This document shows, piece by piece, positions 1-8,332 of a stretch of DNA of 51,943 nucleotides; the stretch's first letter is position 1; the number at the start of each line of letters is the position of its first letter. The notes beneath the pieces were generated by a model. The model was not told where the DNA came from and ran no database searches. It saw only the letters and a program-made list of their open reading frames with translations. A program made the translations under genes and the position numbers. Source of the stretch: Bacteroidales bacterium (GTDB taxonomy: Bacteria; Bacteroidota; Bacteroidia; Bacteroidales; UBA932); NCBI GenBank assembly GCA_017479265.1, contig JAFVCK010000034.1:1-51943 (forward strand), read 5' to 3'.

Positions 1-373
1 AAGAATAGCCGGTGTTGATTTACCGAACAACAAACGCGGAGAAATAGGTCTGACCTATATCTTCGGAATCGGCCGCTCCTCCGCAAGGAAGATCCTCGAC
101 GACTGCGGTATCGATTATGACACCAAGGTGAACGAGTGGGACGACGACCAGATCGCCAAGATCCGCGCCGAGAGCAACGAAAACTACAAGATCGAAGGTG
201 AGCTCCGTTCTACCGTCCAGATGAACATCAAGCGCCTCATGGATATCGGTTGCTACCGTGGTATCCGTCACCGTATCGGTCTCCCTGTGCGCGGTCAGAG
301 CACCAAGAACAACGCCCGTACACGTAAGGGTAAGAAGAAGACTGTTGCCAACAAGAAGAAAGCAACCAAATAA
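1..373 (+). CDS. rpsM: 30S ribosomal protein S13 (5' end cut by the window)
   Basis: Reading from base 2, the frame encodes [20 protein letters not shown] onward, the standard N-terminus of S13; only the first one or two codons (Met, perhaps Ala) are missing. S13 sits in the head of the 30S subunit and contacts the P-site tRNA and the 50S bridge. Visible hallmarks are the helix-two-turn-helix region ([12 protein letters not shown]), the conserved [14 protein letters not shown] segment and a lysine-rich basic C-tail. rpsK follows after 13 bases, the usual order of the alpha operon. The TAA stop is at 371-373. Identification is very secure. Confidence 0.97.
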   Translation, partial: RIAGVDLPNNKRGEIGLTYIFGIGRSSARKILDDCGIDYDTKVNEWDDDQIAKIRAESNENYKIEGELRSTVQMNIKRLMDIGCYRGIRHRIGLPVRGQSTKNNARTRKGKKKTVANKKKATK

Positions 374-386
374 CATTTGATGAATT

Positions 387-776
387 ATGGCAAAGAAAAC
401 AACAACAACCAAGAAGAGAGTCGTCAAGGTTGAAGCGATTGGTGAAGCTCATATTTCATCAACGTTCAACAACGTCATCGTCACGCTCACCAATGCGACG
501 GGTCAGGTCATCAGCTGGTCCTCAGCCGGAAAGTGCGGCTTCAGGGGCAGCAAGAAGAACACTCCCTATGCAGCTCAGATGGCAGCAGAGGATGCTTCCA
601 GGACCGCTTTCGACGCAGGTCTGCGCAAGGTGAAGGTATATGTGAAGGGTCCTGGAGCAGGTCGTGAGTCCGCAATCCGCACCATCAACAATGCAGGTAT
701 CGAGGTCACTGAAATCGTCGATGTCACCCCTATGCCTCACAACGGGTGCAGACCTAAAGGCCAGCGTAAAGTTTAA
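387..776 (+). CDS. rpsK: 30S ribosomal protein S11
   Basis: A 129-residue protein, normal length for S11, which binds 16S rRNA on the platform near the mRNA exit (E-site) side. The first 12 or so residues are a lysine/threonine-rich basic extension ([14 protein letters not shown]). The core shows the family signatures [35 protein letters not shown] and the C-terminal [18 protein letters not shown]. It is placed between rpsM and rpsD as in most bacteria, with 20 bases before rpsD. The start was chosen as the only ATG that gives the canonical N-terminus. Confidence 0.98.
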   Translation: MAKKTTTTKKRVVKVEAIGEAHISSTFNNVIVTLTNATGQVISWSSAGKCGFRGSKKNTPYAAQMAAEDASRTAFDAGLRKVKVYVKGPGAGRESAIRTINNAGIEVTEIVDVTPMPHNGCRPKGQRKV

Positions 777-796
777 CTGATTAAAATTCATTTGCT

Positions 797-1402
797 ATGG
801 CAAGATATACAGGTCCCAGTACCAAGATAGCACGTAAATTCGGCGAGCCCATTTTCGGCGCGGATAAGTATTTCGAGAAGAGAAATTATCCTCCGGGACA
901 GCACGGTGCAGCCCGCAAGCGCGCCCGCAAGTCCACCGAGTATGGCACCCAGCTCAAGGAGAAACAGAAGGTCAAATACATGTACGGAGTTCTGGAGCGC
1001 CAGTTCCGCAACACCTACAACAAGGCTTCCCGCATGCAGGGCCAGAAGGGTGAGAACCTTATCATCCTGCTCGAGTCCCGTCTTGACAACGTGGTGTACC
1101 GCATGGGCATAGCTCCCAGCCGCGCCGCTGCACGCCAGCTCGTCCTTCACAAGCACATTACCCTCTGCGGTACCGTTTGCAACGTACCTTCAGCTCAGGT
1201 AAAGCAGGGTGACGTAGTTGCAGTCCGCGAGCGTTCCAAGAGCCTCGAGGTCATCCAGAACAGCGTTGCTTCCGCAAGCAAGTATTCCTGGATTGAGTTC
1301 GATGCCGCAACTCTCACCGGCAAGTTCCTCAACACCCCTGTAAGGGCAGAGGTTCCCGAGACTATCAACGAGCAGCTCATCGTCGATCTCTACTCCAAGT
1401 AA
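797..1402 (+). CDS. rpsD: 30S ribosomal protein S4
   Basis: 201 residues, the usual size. S4 is a primary 16S rRNA-binding protein and in many bacteria the translational repressor of its own (alpha) operon. The N-terminus [18 protein letters not shown] is typical for the phylum and lacks the four-cysteine zinc site seen in some homologues. The S4 RNA-binding domain is visible at about residues 95-155 ([20 protein letters not shown], then [17 protein letters not shown]). It lies directly between rpsK and rpoA. No leader-binding pseudoknot can be judged here because the operon start is outside the window. Confidence 0.98.
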   Translation: MARYTGPSTKIARKFGEPIFGADKYFEKRNYPPGQHGAARKRARKSTEYGTQLKEKQKVKYMYGVLERQFRNTYNKASRMQGQKGENLIILLESRLDNVVYRMGIAPSRAAARQLVLHKHITLCGTVCNVPSAQVKQGDVVAVRERSKSLEVIQNSVASASKYSWIEFDAATLTGKFLNTPVRAEVPETINEQLIVDLYSK

Positions 1403-1427
1403 TGATTAACACCTAAAAAGAAACAAT

Positions 1428-2435
1428 ATGGCAATCTTAGCATTTCAGAAACCGGACAAGGTTATAATGCTCGAAGGCACTGATACCGTCGGTCGTTTCG
1501 AGTTCAGGCCCCTGGAGCCTGGCTATGGACAGACCATAGGCAATGCACTTCGCCGCATTCTGCTGTCCTCTCTGGAAGGTTTTGCTATCAGCTCGATTCG
1601 CATCAGCGGTGTCAACGAAGAGTTCGATACCATCCCCGGTGTCATCGAGGGTATGCAGGACATCATCCTTAACCTCAAGCAGGTCAGGCTCAAGCAGATG
1701 GTAGAGTCTGTGGATACCGAAACCGCCAACATCACCGTCAGCGGCAAGCAGGAGTTTACAGCAGAGGATATCTCCAAGGGATTGTCTTCTTTCAAGGTGC
1801 TGAACCCCGACCTCCATATTTGCTCTCTGGAGCCTTCCGTCAAGATAGAGCTTACACTCGTCATCACCAAGGGCCGCGGCTTCGTCCCTGCCGAGGAGAT
1901 GCGCGATGAGAACACCCCCATCGGTACGATTCCCATCGATGCAATCTACACTCCTATCCGCAAGGTCAACTGGACCGTGGACAACTGGCGTGTCGAGCAG
2001 AAGACAGACTACGAGAAGCTGAACCTCGAAATCGTTACCGACGGTTCCATTTCTCCTAATCTGGCTCTCCAGGAGGCTGCAAGCATCCTCATCTATCACT
2101 TCAAGCTTTTCACGGACGACAAGAAGATTACTCTTGAAAGCACCGTGGAGAACGATTCCAAGGAACTCGACGAAGAGTCGCTCCGCATGAGGCATCTGCT
2201 TCTTACCAAGCTTTCAGACATGGGTCTGTCCGTCAGGGCATACAACTGCCTGAAGGCTGCGGAAATCGATACCTTCGCAGACCTGGTTTCCTACTCTCGC
2301 AACGAACTGATGAAGTTCCGCAACTTCGGTAGGAAGTCGCTCAACGAAATCGACCTGCTTGTAGAAAAGATGAAGCTCCAGTTCGGAATGGATGTCAAGA
2401 AGTATAATATCGAAGTTAAGAAAAAGGAACAGTAA
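1428..2435 (+). CDS. rpoA: DNA-directed RNA polymerase subunit alpha
   Basis: 335 residues. The N-terminal domain (about 1-230), which dimerises and nucleates beta/beta' assembly, shows [20 protein letters not shown] and [17 protein letters not shown]. The C-terminal domain (about 255-325) shows [20 protein letters not shown] and [12 protein letters not shown], the helix-hairpin-helix that contacts UP elements and activators. The protein ends in a short lysine-rich tail. The gene is separated from rplQ by only 2 bases, so the two are presumably translated from the same message. All conserved features are intact. Confidence 0.98.
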   Translation: MAILAFQKPDKVIMLEGTDTVGRFEFRPLEPGYGQTIGNALRRILLSSLEGFAISSIRISGVNEEFDTIPGVIEGMQDIILNLKQVRLKQMVESVDTETANITVSGKQEFTAEDISKGLSSFKVLNPDLHICSLEPSVKIELTLVITKGRGFVPAEEMRDENTPIGTIPIDAIYTPIRKVNWTVDNWRVEQKTDYEKLNLEIVTDGSISPNLALQEAASILIYHFKLFTDDKKITLESTVENDSKELDEESLRMRHLLLTKLSDMGLSVRAYNCLKAAEIDTFADLVSYSRNELMKFRNFGRKSLNEIDLLVEKMKLQFGMDVKKYNIEVKKKEQ

Positions 2436-2437
2436 CT

Positions 2438-2914
2438 ATGAGACACAATAAGGCAATCAATCACCTCGGACGTCAGAGCGGTCACCGCAAGGCCCTCCTT
2501 GCCAACATGTCTTGCTCGCTGATTCAGTACAAGAGAATCAACACCACCGTTGCAAAGGCAAAGGCACTCAAGACATACCTGGAGCCCATCATCACCAAGT
2601 CCAAGGATGACTCTACACACTCCCGCCGTGTCGTATTCAGCTACCTCAAGAGCAAAGAGGCTGTCACCGAACTCTTCCGCAACATCGCTCCGAAGATTGC
2701 GGACCGTCCCGGTGGATATCTCCGCGTTCTGCACACCGGTTTCCGCAAGGGTGACGGCAGCGAAATGGCCCTCATAGAATTCGTTGATTTCAACGAGGCC
2801 GCACTCGCATCCGCTCCCAAGAAGGAGGCTCGCAAGAGCACCCGCCGCAGCCGCGCAAAGAAGGCTGAGGCCGCTGCAGAGGCACCCCAGGCTGAGGCTC
2901 CTCAGGCTGAATAA
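2438..2914 (+). CDS. rplQ: 50S ribosomal protein L17
   Basis: 158 residues: a standard L17 core ([20 protein letters not shown] to about residue 120, with [17 protein letters not shown]) plus a C-terminal extension of about 35 residues. The extension is first basic ([14 protein letters not shown]) and then a small Ala/Glu/Pro/Gln repeat ([11 protein letters not shown]). The core is as long as a typical 120-130-residue L17; extended tails are common in this phylum. L17 lies by the peptide exit tunnel. It is the last gene of the alpha operon and is followed 20 bases later by a clear hairpin terminator. Confidence 0.97.
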   Translation: MRHNKAINHLGRQSGHRKALLANMSCSLIQYKRINTTVAKAKALKTYLEPIITKSKDDSTHSRRVVFSYLKSKEAVTELFRNIAPKIADRPGGYLRVLHTGFRKGDGSEMALIEFVDFNEAALASAPKKEARKSTRRSRAKKAEAAAEAPQAEAPQAE

Positions 2915-2933
2915 GACCTTGCAAGACGTAAAA

Positions 2934-2967
2934 GGGACTGGAAGTTTTTTCCGGTCTCTTTTTCTTT
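2934..2967 (+). terminator. Rho-independent terminator of the ribosomal alpha operon
   Basis: An 8-bp stem, GGGACTGG (2934-2941) with CCGGTCTC (2951-2958), containing two G-T pairs and a 9-base loop, is followed by TTTTTCTTT. It lies 20 bases after the rplQ stop and before hppA, so it separates the ribosomal operon from the pyrophosphatase gene. Confidence 0.8.
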
Positions 2968-2997
2968 ACCCCTATATATCACACTAACCACAGATTT

Positions 2998-5181
2998 ATG
3001 AATATCATTTTTTGCATAGTGCCCGCCGCAGCTGTCCTGGCCCTGGTTTTCGCCTGGATGTTCTTCCGCGGCATGATGAAAGAGAGCGAAGGCACTGCCA
3101 CCATGAAGGAGATAGCCCAGTATGTCCGCGAGGGTGCCATGGCCTACCTCAAGCAGCAATACAAGGTGGTCACCATAGTCTTTGTCGTGCTGGCGGTATT
3201 TTTCGCTGTCCTGGCATACGGATTCGGAATCCAGAATCCCTGGGTGCCCTTCGCCTTCCTGACCGGCGGTTTCTTCTCCGGGCTTGCAGGCTTCGTGGGC
3301 ATGAAAACGGCCACATACGCGTCCGCACGTACCGCCAACGCCACTTCCCGCAGCCTGAATGCAGGCCTCAAGGTGGCATTCCGCAGCGGTGCCGTCATGG
3401 GACTCACCGTGGTGGGTCTCGGCCTTCTGGACATCTCCATCTGGTGGTGGATTCTCCAGGCCGTATATGACCCCTCCGACACCCAGAACCTCGTGGTCAT
3501 AACCACTACCATGCTTACCTTCGGAATGGGTGCCTCCACCCAGGCCCTGTTCGCCCGTGTAGGCGGCGGCATATACACCAAGGCCGCCGACGTGGGAGCC
3601 GACATAGTCGGCAAGGTCGAGCAGGATATCCCTGAGGATGACCCCCGCAATCCCGCCACCATCGCCGACAACGTCGGTGACAACGTTGGTGACGTGGCCG
3701 GAATGGGTGCCGACCTGTACGAGTCCTATTGCGGTTCCATACTCGCGACCATGGCCCTCGGAGCGTCCGCGTTCTTCGGCGACACGGCCATGCAGATAAA
3801 GGCTATACTGGCCCCCATGTCCATAGCTGCCATAGGCGTAGTGCTCTCTATCATAGGTATTTACGCCGTGCGCACCAAAGAGGGCGCATCCCTTCAGCAG
3901 CTGCTCGGCTCACTGAGCAAGGGTACCAACCTGAGTTCCATACTCATTGCAGCCGCCACTTTCGGGATATTCTACCTGCTGGGCTTCGGCAACTGGTGGC
4001 AGCTGTCCCTCAGCGTGCTGACAGGCCTTCTCGCCGGCGTTATAATCGGCAAGGTGACGGAGTATTACACCTCCCATTCCTATAAGCCTACCCGCAAGCT
4101 TGCCGAGAGCGCCCAGACAGGTTCGGCTACGGTGATAATCAGCGGAGTAGGTCTCGGAATGATTTCTACGGCCATACCCGTCGTCACCATAGCGGTCGCC
4201 ATTCTCCTTGCATACGGCTTTGCGACCGGCTTCGTCTTCGACCCCGCCACCCTCAGCCACGGCCTCTATGGAGTGAGCATTGCCGCTGTCGGCATGCTCT
4301 CCACCCTCGGCATCACCCTTGCAACCGACGCATACGGCCCCATAGCCGACAATGCCGGCGGCAATGCCCAGATGAGCGAGCTGGACCCTTCGGTGCGTGA
4401 AAAGACCGATGTCCTGGATGCCCTCGGCAACACTACCGCAGCCACCGGAAAGGGCTTTGCCATAGGTTCTGCGGCGCTCACCGCCCTGGCCCTTCTGGCT
4501 TCCTACATAGAGGAAATCAAGATTGGCTTCGGACATATAGGGACCGCCGTGCTGAATATTGGCGACAGGGTAGTGGACGTGACCAGCGCCACCATTCCAG
4601 ATATTGTTGCATATTACGATATTACGCTGATGAACCCCGTCGTTCTGGCCGGCATTTTCATCGGTGCCATGATGGCCTTCCTCTTCTGCGGACTTACCAT
4701 GAACGCAGTGGGCCGCGCCGCCCAGAAGATGGTGGTGGAGGTGCGCCGTCAGTTCCGCGAAATTGCAGGCATTCTGGAAGGCCGTCAGCGTCCGGACTAC
4801 ACTTCCTGCGTGAAGATTTCCACCCGTGCAGCCCAGCATGAGATGGTGTTCCCGTCCATTCTGGCCATAGTGGTGCCTGTCCTGGTGGGCCTTGTGCTTG
4901 GTCCTGCCGGCGTGATAGGACTTCTGTCCGGAGGCCTTGGCGCCGGCTTTGTGCTGGCCATATTCCTTGCCAATTCCGGCGGTGCCTGGGACAATGCCAA
5001 GAAGTATGTAGAAGAGGGTAATTTCGGCGGCAAGAACTCCGAGAGCCACAAGGCTACCATCGTGGGTGACACCGTGGGCGACCCCTTCAAGGATACCAGC
5101 GGCCCTTCGCTCAACATACTCATAAAGCTCATGAGCATGGTCTCCATCGTAATGGCCGGCCTCACGGTGCTTCTGCACTGA
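2998..5181 (+). CDS. hppA: Membrane-bound K+-dependent, ion-pumping pyrophosphatase
   Basis: 727 residues with about 16 hydrophobic segments. It hydrolyses pyrophosphate in the cytoplasm and pumps Na+ and/or H+ out across the inner membrane. The substrate loop shows DVGADIVGKVEQD at residues 198-210 and the Asp-rich DNVGDNVGDVAGMGADLYES after it; a second set near the C-terminus reads GDTVGDPFKDTSGPSLNIL. Residues 477-486 read GNTTAATGKG: Ala at 481 and Gly at 484 mark the K+-dependent subfamily, where K+-independent enzymes have Lys and Thr. In this phylum K+-dependent members pump Na+ or both Na+ and H+ (reported for Bacteroides vulgatus), so Na+ transport is likely but not proven. It stands alone between a terminator and a palindromic repeat. 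Confidence 0.96.
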   Translation: MNIIFCIVPAAAVLALVFAWMFFRGMMKESEGTATMKEIAQYVREGAMAYLKQQYKVVTIVFVVLAVFFAVLAYGFGIQNPWVPFAFLTGGFFSGLAGFVGMKTATYASARTANATSRSLNAGLKVAFRSGAVMGLTVVGLGLLDISIWWWILQAVYDPSDTQNLVVITTTMLTFGMGASTQALFARVGGGIYTKAADVGADIVGKVEQDIPEDDPRNPATIADNVGDNVGDVAGMGADLYESYCGSILATMALGASAFFGDTAMQIKAILAPMSIAAIGVVLSIIGIYAVRTKEGASLQQLLGSLSKGTNLSSILIAAATFGIFYLLGFGNWWQLSLSVLTGLLAGVIIGKVTEYYTSHSYKPTRKLAESAQTGSATVIISGVGLGMISTAIPVVTIAVAILLAYGFATGFVFDPATLSHGLYGVSIAAVGMLSTLGITLATDAYGPIADNAGGNAQMSELDPSVREKTDVLDALGNTTAATGKGFAIGSAALTALALLASYIEEIKIGFGHIGTAVLNIGDRVVDVTSATIPDIVAYYDITLMNPVVLAGIFIGAMMAFLFCGLTMNAVGRAAQKMVVEVRRQFREIAGILEGRQRPDYTSCVKISTRAAQHEMVFPSILAIVVPVLVGLVLGPAGVIGLLSGGLGAGFVLAIFLANSGGAWDNAKKYVEEGNFGGKNSESHKATIVGDTVGDPFKDTSGPSLNILIKLMSMVSIVMAGLTVLLH

Positions 5182-5189
5182 GGAACATT

Positions 5190-5314
5190 AAAAAATAACC
5201 TGCATCACCATGAACCGCCTCACTCCGTTCGGCCCCTCCCATTGCGAGCAATGGGCCCCTCCCTCTTACGCGGCCGAGGGTGGCCACGGGTTCAGATGAT
5301 GCAGGTTATTTTTT
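5190..5314. repeat. 125-bp palindromic intergenic repeat, copy A
   Basis: The ends are a perfect 18-bp inverted repeat: AAAAAATAACCTGCATCA (5190-5207) and its complement TGATGCAGGTTATTTTTT (5297-5314). Pairing continues inward (TGAACC 5211-5216 with GGTTCA 5289-5294), and a central hairpin CCCATTGC-GA-GCAATGGG lies at 5238-5255. It matches copy B (37467-37589) at about nine bases in ten when that copy is reverse-complemented. The sequence ACATT flanks both ends (5185-5189 and 5315-5319), possibly a target duplication. The outer stem followed by a T run could also act as the hppA terminator. It looks like a non-autonomous MITE/REP-type element. Confidence 0.85.
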
Positions 5315-5348
5315 ACATTTACTAAGCGGCTGATTTCAAAATAAATGT

Positions 5349-5356
5349 TATCTTTG
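5349..5356 (+). promoter_or_regulatory. Predicted -7 box upstream of the outer-membrane barrel gene
   Basis: TATCTTTG matches the Bacteroidales -7 consensus TAnnTTTG exactly. No good TTTG is visible 19-21 bases upstream, where the end of the palindromic repeat region lies. The box ends only 5 bases before the first ATG (5362), so the transcript would be nearly leaderless, or translation starts at the internal ATG at 5392. Confidence 0.4.
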
Positions 5357-5361
5357 TACTG

Positions 5362-8181
5362 ATGGTAAGAAACTGCAAGCATATTGCGTGGATGGCGGTG
5401 CTTTCGGCACTGCTGCTTTTTATTGCAGTTCCCCTCGGCGCGCAGGAGCGCAAGGGCATAATACGGGGCCGGGTGTTCGAGAATTTCCTCACGCGGGACT
5501 CCTCCAAGTATGAAGTCCCGCTGCAGAAAGTTAGGATTGTAGTCACGCAGGGCGGCGACAGCACTGTAACGAGGACTGACGGAATGGGCGTATTTTATCT
5601 AAGCAAGCTCGCAATCGGGGAAGCCCATCTGAAATTCTCTTCAAAAGGCTATTACGACCAGCACATAGTCCTTGATGTCCAGGAAGACGAGAGCCTTCTG
5701 TATGTCGAAATGTTCCGCAAGCCCGAATCGCTTTCCGGAGCCCGTGTCGTAGCCGTGGTCCCGCCGATGACCCATCGCAAGGATACGATAATCTACAATG
5801 CGGCGGCAGTCTCCCTGAATGAAGGAGAAAATGCCATTGAAATACTTCGTCAGATGCCCGGAGTGGAAATCCGGGATGGCAAAATATACGTAGGCGGCCA
5901 GCAGGTCAAGCGCACCTATGTCAACGGCAGGCTGATATACGGCGACAATGCCTCCAAGCCCCTGACGGCCATAGTAGCAGAAGATGTCACCAACATAAAG
6001 ACATACGAGGAACTCTCAGTCGAGGACAGGCTAAAAGGCAATAAGAACGGCAAGAAGGACAGGGTGCTGGACGTAACTACCAAAGATCCTGTCTTCAGCG
6101 CCTTCGACGGCCATATCCTCGCCAGCGGCGGAGCCGATGCTTCACGTAGTTCGGAAGGCCGCATCCAGCCCCGCTATCAGGGAGCTTTCTCTGGAAGCCT
6201 CTTCTCCGAACAGCTGCTTGCATCGCTGAAATTCAACGCCAACAACATAGGCCGCTCGGACAACGCCCTGCAGAGCCTGAACCAGCCGTACGGGGCTCTG
6301 CACAGCAATAACGACAAGCTGCTGGCGGAGCTGTCATTCAGCAAGTTCTGGGGAGACCGCCTTCTGGGGAGCTCCGTAAACGCCGGATACAGCTTCACAA
6401 GAAACCATAGCCGCACGTTCAGCAATTCACTGCAAGATTATTTCGCCACAGGGTCGAGCCCGGCCCGCCAGTACGCCGACACGTCCAGAGCAGTCACCAA
6501 GGACGGCACCCACAATATCTATGCGGCCCTGAATCTCAATACTTCCAAAGCCGGAAGGTTTCTCATTTCCACCAAACTCGGCATCAGGCGTTCCCTCTCG
6601 GATTCCTACTCTGGGACAAGGTCTGTGCAGGGAGAGGATATTGCGCGGACCGCCCAGCGTAGCGACGGCTCCATGCGGGGCATTGCCTGGGACGGCTCCT
6701 TCTATTGGTCCAAAAACCATACGGAAAGCGGCTGGGCTCCATACGTGAGAGTGGCTGCAAATGTAGGCGGCTCCTCCGAAGGCCGGGCCGTAGTCGATAC
6801 CCTCGCGAGTTCATTCCATCGCAGGAAACTTTCCATAGAGGGCGGCGGACGCAACTGGTCCGTGACAGCGGATGCCGGAGTCAGTAAACAGCTGGTAAAC
6901 AATGACTCCGTCACTTTCGTAATCATGCCGGGGCTTGCCGCGGAAGTCTCTTCCTCACGCAGTAAATCCCTGTCCATGGACCTTATTGACCCGGACAATC
7001 CCGTTACCGATGCCGTAAATACATACGACTATTCCAACGACCTGGCCGGCATCAACTTAGGGCTGCCGATAGAATACACTTCCAAAGCCGGGTCGCTGTT
7101 TCTTTCCCTCTCCCCGGGATTCCGCCGCTCCGCCAACCTCGAAAGGCTGCCCGGCGAAGACGGATTTGCCAAGCTGTTCTTCACTCCGGACGCACAGATA
7201 AGTTTTCACAACAGGGAAATATATGCCGGATATCATTTGAATACCCGGATTCCTGCCCTGGAACAGCTGCGTGAGCGCATAGATGACAGGAACCCTATGT
7301 TCATCCAAGCCGGCAATTCCGCCCTCAAGGCTTCCCATACACACACCGTTTCAGTATCCTGGCACCACTCCATAGACAACAAGTACCTTCCTTCCAACGT
7401 GAATGTCAAACTGAATTCCTCCCTGGCAGACAATCCCGTGGTTTCCAACAGCATATATTACTCCACTCCTACCCACATCACCGGGTGGGGAGGATACGAC
7501 ATACAGCCCGGAACAACCTTTACTACATACGAGAATGCTTCCGGTCCCTCCTTCAACATGCAGTTGTCCATGTCGTATGTCATCCGTCTCCAGAAAATCA
7601 AGTCCAATGTGCATCTTGATGCCGGACTCGATTGGGCCTCGTCGCCGATGTATGTATCCGGAACGATGATGCGCAGCCGCGACCTGGTACCGGATGCCGG
7701 TGTTTCATACAATTACCGGGGCAAGGTCTTCAACGCCAGGCTTTCATACGGCGTATCATATCTTCGGGGGACCAACAATGCAGGCCAGGTGATTACCACG
7801 GCCTTGAAGAACAGTTATTCAGCTTCTTTGGGCCTCAATATCGCAAAGAAGTTCTTTGTCAATACCGAGACCTCAGGCACCCTCAACCACTATCTTTCCG
7901 GGGGACTCAAGGATGTCAACATATTCACCGTCAACGCCTGCGCCGGAGTAAGGCTTCTCAAAGGCCGCCTCATCATTTCGGCCTCCGCCAGCGATTTGCT
8001 CTCCAGAAGCAACTCATATTCGGTCAACAATTCCGCCGACCATCGCCTGCAGACATGGACACCATCCTTCGGAAGGTACTACATGCTCAACGTTGCCTTC
8101 CGTCTGAACAAGACTTCCGCCAAGTCTTCACCTTTGGATATGTTTGGAAGGTCCGACTATTTCAACAGTGCCGGAAGGTAG
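5362..8181 (+). CDS. Outer-membrane beta-barrel protein with carboxypeptidase-like domain (TonB-receptor-like)
   Basis: 939 residues. A signal peptide (LLLFIAVPLGAQ, about residues 16-27) is followed by a carboxypeptidase-regulatory-like beta-sandwich (about 30-120: IIRGRVF...VRIVVTQGGDSTVTRTDGMG). Next comes a plug-like segment (about 135-235) with DTIIYNAAAVSLNEGENAIE, ILRQMPGVEIRDGKIYVGGQ and RTYVNGR. The remainder is beta-rich barrel ending in an aromatic-rich stretch (FGRYYMLNVAFRLN). This arrangement is known from the family of TonB-dependent-receptor-like proteins that have no SusD partner. Its substrate cannot be told from the sequence. It stands alone: the palindromic repeat lies upstream and a separate promoter region lies downstream before SusC. 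The internal Met at residue 11 (5392) is an alternative start that still keeps the hydrophobic core of the signal. Confidence 0.85.
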   Translation: MVRNCKHIAWMAVLSALLLFIAVPLGAQERKGIIRGRVFENFLTRDSSKYEVPLQKVRIVVTQGGDSTVTRTDGMGVFYLSKLAIGEAHLKFSSKGYYDQHIVLDVQEDESLLYVEMFRKPESLSGARVVAVVPPMTHRKDTIIYNAAAVSLNEGENAIEILRQMPGVEIRDGKIYVGGQQVKRTYVNGRLIYGDNASKPLTAIVAEDVTNIKTYEELSVEDRLKGNKNGKKDRVLDVTTKDPVFSAFDGHILASGGADASRSSEGRIQPRYQGAFSGSLFSEQLLASLKFNANNIGRSDNALQSLNQPYGALHSNNDKLLAELSFSKFWGDRLLGSSVNAGYSFTRNHSRTFSNSLQDYFATGSSPARQYADTSRAVTKDGTHNIYAALNLNTSKAGRFLISTKLGIRRSLSDSYSGTRSVQGEDIARTAQRSDGSMRGIAWDGSFYWSKNHTESGWAPYVRVAANVGGSSEGRAVVDTLASSFHRRKLSIEGGGRNWSVTADAGVSKQLVNNDSVTFVIMPGLAAEVSSSRSKSLSMDLIDPDNPVTDAVNTYDYSNDLAGINLGLPIEYTSKAGSLFLSLSPGFRRSANLERLPGEDGFAKLFFTPDAQISFHNREIYAGYHLNTRIPALEQLRERIDDRNPMFIQAGNSALKASHTHTVSVSWHHSIDNKYLPSNVNVKLNSSLADNPVVSNSIYYSTPTHITGWGGYDIQPGTTFTTYENASGPSFNMQLSMSYVIRLQKIKSNVHLDAGLDWASSPMYVSGTMMRSRDLVPDAGVSYNYRGKVFNARLSYGVSYLRGTNNAGQVITTALKNSYSASLGLNIAKKFFVNTETSGTLNHYLSGGLKDVNIFTVNACAGVRLLKGRLIISASASDLLSRSNSYSVNNSADHRLQTWTPSFGRYYMLNVAFRLNKTSAKSSPLDMFGRSDYFNSAGR

Positions 8182-8206
8182 GTCTGTAAATTTGTAAGCC
8201 CTTTAT

Positions 8207-8238
8207 ATTGCTTGTTTCAAGGAATTTTGCTAAATTTG
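8207..8238 (+). promoter_or_regulatory. Predicted promoter of the SusCD / protease locus
   Basis: ATTG (8207-8210; consensus TTTG) is separated by 20 bases from a perfect TAAATTTG (8231-8238). Transcription would begin near 8245 and leave an AT-rich leader of about 85 bases before the SusC start at 8333. The 148-base gap 8182-8332 holds nothing else that I recognise. Confidence 0.5.
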
Positions 8239-8332
8239 ACGGACTAATGCTTTGTGTTTAACTTGCAATTTTTAAGCAGGTTGGCGTTTAAAATGGCAGA
8301 TTGTTGCAATTTGATGGCGAAATTTTGAATTG

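Noticed and set aside
5190-5314. CRISPR repeat or tRNA-like structure
   Set aside because: There is a single palindromic unit without spacers, and no cloverleaf, anticodon arm or CCA-type end can be formed.
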